Source: Paramarasmius palmivorus (Eukaryota > Basidiomycota > Agaricomycetes > Agaricales > Marasmiaceae). Taken from it: 25,189 nucleotides of DNA. The translations under genes and the position numbers were made by a program. Below are positions 19,861-25,189 of the stretch, in pieces (the stretch's first letter is position 1; every line of letters starts with the position of its first letter). The DNA is taken from positions 1 through 25,189 of the forward strand of contig JAYKXP010000336.1 of the NCBI GenBank assembly GCA_037176845.1, read 5' to 3'. The notes under the pieces are model-generated. The model worked only from the letters and a program-made list of their open reading frames with translations, was not told where the DNA came from and ran no database searches.

Positions 19861-20188
19861 ATGGGGATGAAATTGATTGAGTCGTTGTGGGTGACCGTGC
19901 GGAACACGAGAGTGATTGTAAGTAGATAAAATTTCGAGAGTTCAAGATGCTTCTCCGTGTGTTTGAGAGATTCTTCATCTGCAGCATACACTACCAAGAT
20001 GATATCAGGTTGGGATCCAATGTGATGATCTGGCTTTCAGAGTACGAATCGTATTCGTGATGCACGTCAACAAGCAAAAATATATTGGAAATGACTTCCG
20101 GTGGTAGAGTCGACGTGAAGTGCGCTCGAAAGCGACTCGGCCGACGGGAGCCGGCACATGAACTACGAACTACGGTAATTGAGATCAC
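19861..20188 (-). pseudogene. F-box protein gene fragment, N-terminal part
   Basis: The minus frame contains STLPPEVISNIFLLVDV, a clear F-box core matching SLPPEILSTIF and SFPPEILSQIF of the intact genes. A candidate ATG at 20157-20159 (Met-Cys, as in the 4710-6164 gene) is out of frame with it. Past a TAG near 19990 a second segment reads LKHTEKHLELSKFYLLTITL, matching the LERLEKHLSRSKSHP region of the family, but the CRYWRA block between them is missing. No product is expected beyond a short peptide. Confidence 0.7.
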
Positions 20189-20286
20189 TCAAGATAAGAA
20201 ACGGCGAAAAAGAAGGAACATATTTGCCGACGTACACAGCACTTCGAAGCAATGATGCTGGTTCAAGTTCAAGAAGGATTCCCATG

Positions 20287-20530
20287 TCACAGAGTGACAC
20301 TCAGTCTCATAACATTCTCATCGGGTGATGATCGATGATCAGCCGCGTGAGTTCGGAGTTCTTTGAGATTTCCGTTATCAAAAGTTATCGAGACACACCC
20401 ATCTACTTCCAGGACGTCAGAATTGGAAATGGGAGGCTGGAGAAGCGAATTTCGACGTATTCTCACTATCAGATACCTCCCCTGAAGATCAATATTAATA
20501 TCAAGCATGTAAAACTACAATGAATACTCT
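20287..20530 (-). pseudogene. F-box protein gene fragment, C-terminal LRR part
   Basis: The minus frame ending at 20287 contains NLKELRTHAADHRSSPDENV, aligning with GLKDLRIHTADKKFDWDAF near the C terminus of the 2872-4377 protein. It lies upstream, on the minus strand, of the N-terminal fragment at 19861-20188, so the two come from different copies in head-to-tail order, as in the main cluster. The rest of this copy was not recognisable upstream of 20530. Confidence 0.5.
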
Positions 20531-22531
20531 ACTCGTTAGCTAGGAATTTTGGCGTGGAGGAAACGGATTCCAATTCGGGATAAGAAGCCTTCCATAGCGC
20601 TCAACGGTCGGAAACGCGGATTAACGCTTCCTTCATCTCGTAAAACCACATCAAACTTCTATTTTCGATGCCTGCCCTTCCCGTTGAGGTCTTTTGATGG
20701 ATGTTTCTAGTCAGCCTAAGTAGAAAAGAGAGGAAGAGGAGACAGTGTACTCACCGCACTCATATCTCCGCCTATCGAAAAGAAACACCCATATCCCGAG
20801 GGATCCGAACAACGAATGAAGGATAGGTTGATGATCGAGCCTCCACGTCAGATCCACGAGGCATACGTAGATGGAAAGGGATACGTCAAGGGATGGGTTA
20901 ATCGTTAAACAAGATGTTCGCTGGGGATGAATGCGAGTGTCAAGTCTTGAATGCCTTCGTGTGAATATAGAGAGGAGACAACGTGGAAGGTGAGAAGGTC
21001 ATGAAGAAGCATAGGAATATATCTCGCCCACGTGTTATGGAGCTTCCTTCCCAGATCTTATCTCAATCTTTCCACCTCGCGTTGCTTCCATGAGTGACAC
21101 CCACACCCACACGTCATACTTTCTTGCTGGCCGGAATTTATCGGAAAGAGAGAGTGCGATTAGAGATGTAGCGTAGATATGATTACCGGGAAGTTACCGG
21201 GAAGTGGGTCGATGGGACAGAAGAGGTAGTATGAAAGATTCACTCTGGAGGTATTGGTCATCTGTAGCTTGTAGGCGAGACAGGGAAGGAATGATATCAT
21301 TGCTCTGTGAGAACCTATCAGCACCGCGACAGAGAAGGAGAACCAACAACGTACCTATAGCAGCCCCCATCAACGACGATTCCTTACATCCCTACATTCA
21401 TCGATCGTTTACCCCCTAAACACCAGGATAATTCCCGTAGCGAACCGCTCATATTGTGCGATATGGACCAGAGCTTGTGCATTTGTCGGGGAGCGACGGA
21501 AAGTGGGTAATGGGCTTCAAGCACCATGAGTATGAGTCTTCGAGAACGGGAAAGGTTGAAGATGATATCGAAAGGCGTACAGCCTCTATGCCCGCTACTT
21601 GTTGCACCATATCTAGATCCGGGCATGAAGCGATGGAGGAGGATCGACTCGGATGATGCATAGTTGGAACACGCGCTTGGGGTTTGTGATCCAGAAGAGT
21701 GTGCTTGAGCAGCGTGGGTGCCGAGAAGGTAAATCCAAAGGTGATGGGAGATGGCCGAACACGACAAGACGGCAGTGGCAATTGGGCAGTTGTGGGTTCA
21801 GAGTCCTCTATGCACCATTCTCGACCCAACCGGAAAGCGATGCTTGAAGACTCGTGAAGGGAATCGAGAGTCTGTCGTTATCTGAGCCATCAGTATACAG
21901 GAAGGAGTCTAGTTGCGCGGAGCGTACGACAGAGTTCCGTTGGTTATACTGTACGTCTTTGGCGTCCTCGTATAACTTGGGGGAGAGCGTTGGCTGGATA
22001 TCCGGGCTTTGAGATGGCTGAAATCCGAGGACAGGGTATTCTTGTTACCATGGAAAGGAGCAAAGATTAAACGTTAAACTCTTGAATCCTGCTTTAGAAA
22101 ACCGTTTAAGTTCGGTTGGAGGAGAGGATGAGAACGAGATCCATGTCGTTGAAGAAAAAAAGCAGCAACCACCACGTGGCCGTTGAGCTCCGCTATGATG
22201 TCATCGCTTTGAACTGGGCGCTCGACTCGGAATCGGAACTACAGGGAAGAACTTAGAAGAACAGGACAAGAATATAGTCCATTCACTCAGATCATATCAC
22301 CACCCATCTAAACCACGAGCACGTCCTGGGTCCCAAAATATCTAAAGAGGAGTGAAGGAACAGAAGGAACGTGTCCACCTACGGAGTATATGTGGGTGTA
22401 AAGGTGCAAAGTTGGTGCAAAGTTGGTGCAAAGGAACTCGGATACGTAGAATTTCTGGTGAAGTAGCTTCTTATAATGGTTTTCTTGCATTGAACTCGTA
22501 TGGATCCTCATGAACACAGCAGAACATACTT
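20531..22531. other. Two-kilobase stretch without a recognisable gene
   Basis: Open frames here (such as 21204-21419 plus, 21384-21767 and 21449-21829 minus) overlap each other, have no family motif and mostly lack an ATG. A minus segment around 20740-20870 has a hydrophobic run and a GTGAGT donor but no continuing exons. A small direct repeat of GGTGCAAAGTT, nearly three copies, lies at 22403-22433. A CACGTG box occurs near 22175. Nothing else is seen. Confidence 0.4.
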
Positions 22532-24466
22532 CTACGACACCGGCGCAAAACTAGTAACCGCTAAACTACCAGCCCATGCCGTTTCCACAACGGCACTTCC
22601 AATTGGTGTGAGCTTCGCCGTATCAATATCTCCCTGAATCGGCAGTCCCCCATCCTCTTTCACCGCTCTGCACAACCCTAGCTCTATCAGCACCTCCGGA
22701 TCGAATTCTATACCTGCTTCTCGAGAGTAGCAGACGCCCATGGCGAATTCTTTTCTGTTGATCAATTGAGATTGTAGGAAATGAGGTGCAGTAAGGTATG
22801 CGTCTTCAAGAGGGCCAGAGACGGCCATCCCGTCCACAGCACAGGATATACCAGACCCGTGAAGGTCAGACAATGCCACCTGGCGAGCAATGATAATGAA
22901 TCTAGATAAGAAAATATTGCGTTCGTCCATGATCTCCGTGTGTCCCTCAATTTGAACAGGTCGTGATTTACTGGCAATATGGCCAGTCAAGTCGATACAA
23001 GAAAGTGTCTCCGATATGTCACCTTCGATCGGTTTATAGTAGGTGAGCAAGAACAAAATCTCATCCCGGCTGACTTGGGGTATCCTATACAGATAATCCT
23101 TTGCGCTCACTGCATCCGTTTCACCTGGCCAGAGTGGCAACAGCATGAACAGACAGTCCTCAGGTATATTGCTGAAGACATTGTTCTCCGTGCGATTACA
23201 CTCCTGCTGGTTATCTGAAGAACCTGTGTTGGCTGGTGCACCGCCACTCTCCATCATTTTGGTTGTTCCTTTCCTAGCATCCTGATATCTGGAGCACTGC
23301 TCCTGAACCCTTCTCGAAGCGAGAAAAACAATATGTCCTCGCGTCCTCTGGGCCCCAGTGACAAATGAGGCGACGGGAGGAAATCTGTGATGACGACTCA
23401 AAGAGAATGCAGCACATTTACTGTGCTTGTGTACGATGGTGACAGGGTATCTGTCATCACGCATTCGCTTTGTCCTAGTCGCAGGTCTTTGTGTGAGTGA
23501 GGATGATGCTGACATCGAGGTAGGCGTGAATGAAGAGAAGCATGAAGGTTTCTTGGAATCGGGAGGCAAAGATATGACAACAAATCTTTGAACTACGATC
23601 CTTTGTTGAGATTTTGTTGATGTAAATGAAGTTGCGTGGGGCCCAGAATCAGAACCAGAAGAACCACTTTCAATAGCTGGAGCAAAAGAAAATTTGCCTG
23701 CCATGGTTAAGTGTTATGGTTCAAAACATAAAAAGCAGAAAGACTCACCCCGGGGATCTCCTTCCTCTGCTCCATCTTTACCTTTCTCCTTTATCTCGCC
23801 ACTTTCACTTTTACTCTTGATTTCCACCATTGTGTTTGTACTCAAACCCATGCCGCTGTAGCGAGCATTGGACTCAACACCATGATTACCACCAGACTTA
23901 TCGCCTGCATGCCACAAACCTTTGATAACATCCTCTCTGAGAACCACAAAACTGCCCAGCAGATGATTTGACCATGTCTCGTGCGAAGGAACAGCCATTC
24001 CCTTCCAGGGCATACGTGTTAGCATTGATGCGGTAGTCCAGAATGATGTTAAAAAAGGTTAGTGTTGTGAAGCAGGGTGGCGAGATGATTGGTCTCGCTT
24101 GAACGTCCATATCTGGCTGGTGTTTTTGCCGCTTTCAATGCCTTGCTGCGCTGCAAGGCGATTAAGAATAGACTTTTCAGATACAAATATACGAGGAACA
24201 TTAGTTGATGGTCGTTCGAGATCGAATAATGGTATGCGTACCGTAGAGGTGGTATTCTGTGATCCATCTGTGTAGTTGGGAACTGAGTTAACTGTGAGCT
24301 TGATATCTTGTGACACGTTCATAGAGAATTTACCCCCAAGATGCCAATTTATAGATCCGTTAACATGCTTATCTGTAGTGCTGCTGGTGTCGCCCTGGGT
24401 TCCGGAAGTGCTATCAGATGCACCACCATTGACTGTGGAATGATCCTTGTTCAAGTTGTTGTACAT
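22532..24466 (-). CDS. Conserved agaricomycete protein of unknown function, frame broken by one in-frame TAA
   Basis: Exons: 23749..24466 and 22532..23697, separated by a 51-nt intron (GGG|GTGAGT donor, CATGGCAG acceptor) in consistent phase. From ATG at 24464-24466 the first exon reads an Asn/Ser/Thr-rich region with NGSINWHLGGKFSMNVSQ, then meets TAA at 24059-24061. The same frame reopens at once and has an ATG at 24023-24025, giving 480 aa (277+1166 nt). In that form, about residues 279-287 read LPLWPGETD, 307-314 LLTYYKPI, about 412-435 include CYSREAGIEFDPEVLIELGL, and 455-479 include LTPIGSAVVETAWAG. From memory these blocks and their order match a common uncharacterised agaricomycete family. 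No enzyme motif, signal peptide or transmembrane helix is evident. Alternatives: a real start at 24025; an intron with unusual borders that removes the TAA (CTAAC and a T-run lie there, but no AG); or a recent pseudogene. Confidence 0.6.
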
Positions 24467-25189
24467 GAGGGTGCTGCAGGATTAGAAATATGATGGGGTC
24501 AATGATGAGAGTCAGAGCTTTATACGAGCAAAGGTCATCGAGAACACACGCTGTCACCAGAAACTGCATTGGCCGCGTCAGTGTTTGATGATCACATCAG
24601 TATGACCTGTCCTTGTTCAGTATAGTATATGCTCTAGGATTGGTGTTGATGTTCGCTGGTCATTTTCGTGAGGTAATGAAGTGTTAGCTATGTGTGCTTT
24701 ACGATCAGTCTTGTTCATGAAGAAAAACACTGACAACTTAGTAAGTATCACAACGTACGAGAACTTTTTGATGCCTATTTTCAGACATCCATGGTGGCGT
24801 TGAGATTAAATCCTGTGCATGTCAAATAAACCGGGATCTAAAATTGGCTCACTATTACTTAGGGGAAGAAGGCGGTATTAGATATTAGATATTAGGTGTT
24901 AGATGAGTGTTGATAGTCAGGATATGGAGTCAATATAGGTAGACAAGGGTTTCAGTAACTCCTAAATTCTAACGCGCCTTAACTAGACCTAGTCTATACC
25001 AATAATGATAGTTTTCAGAGATATTGAGGGTTATAGAGGGGTCATCTTTGATAGGATAGGGGGCGTGAGCACGAACTGAAGCAAAGTAACACACTGTGCA
25101 CCTAGATACCCTTCAAGTCTTGCAGAGTGCATATAGATGAGTTCTGTTAGGACTATGCAAGAAGAGAGCAAGAGAGCATGGCCGACGAT
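24467..25189. promoter_or_regulatory. Region upstream of the 22532-24466 gene
   Basis: No gene recognised up to the window end. A minus-strand acceptor (CTAATCCTGCAG) ends just 5' of the ATG at 24466, so an extra 5' exon, perhaps ending near 24550 with a GT donor, is possible; I could not find its start codon. A short ATTAGAT repeat (2.7 copies) lies at 24877-24895. Confidence 0.3.

Noticed and set aside
21384..21829. Two overlapping 126-127-codon minus frames
   Set aside because: They overlap in different frames and show no recognisable motif; the longer-reaching one lacks an ATG (starts with TTG).
22403..22433. Three-copy GGTGCAAAGTT repeat as a CRISPR-like array
   Set aside because: Units are adjacent with no spacers, in a eukaryotic context; a simple tandem duplication.

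Overview
The window looks like a basidiomycete (Agaricomycetes) nuclear contig. The evidence is protein-coding genes with many short GT-AG introns (about 45-61 nt), F-box/leucine-rich proteins of the kind heavily expanded in mushrooms, and a nuclear tRNA-Asp gene with a canonical 37/38 intron. Nothing bacterial, viral or CRISPR-like was seen. All exon structures come from reading splice signals by eye and comparing copies within the window; no database search was possible.

Layout. 1-156 is the tail of a gene cut by the window edge. 1160-6164 is a head-to-tail minus-strand cluster of three F-box genes: a decayed copy (1160-2615), an intact copy with a 3' intron (2872-4377) and a second intact copy without that intron (4710-6164). 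An intron-containing tRNA-Asp sits at 6803-6901. The next 1.5 kb is gene-poor. From about 8.4 to 19.6 kb the window holds a tandem segmental duplication of two diverged units. Each unit has a minus-strand coding-like remnant, then a conserved block, then a plus-strand multi-exon gene. The gene of unit A (10063-12436, 7 exons, 688 aa) is intact. The gene of unit B (16733-19628) carries an in-frame UGA-CUA and has lost an exon end with its splice donor. Unit B is also split by about 2.4 kb of extra DNA (about 13021-15400), bounded by AT-rich repeats in opposite orientation and holding an intron-rich decayed gene-like stretch and a 24-bp hairpin.

Beyond unit B, two F-box fragments (about 19861-20530, minus strand) show that the F-box array once continued on the far side of the duplicated units. 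About 2 kb without recognisable genes follows, then a minus-strand gene (22532-24466) whose C-terminal half resembles a conserved agaricomycete family of unknown function. Its reading frame is broken by one in-frame TAA.

How the genes work together: no pathway or operon-like logic is evident. The region is best described as a birth-and-death accessory region, with F-box proteins (probable SCF ubiquitin-ligase adaptors) and lineage-specific proteins of unknown function being duplicated, fragmented and pseudogenised. The points most worth following are the UGA-CUA codon context in the unit B gene, the Asn/Gly-rich N-terminal motifs of the unit A and B proteins, and the insertion that splits unit B.
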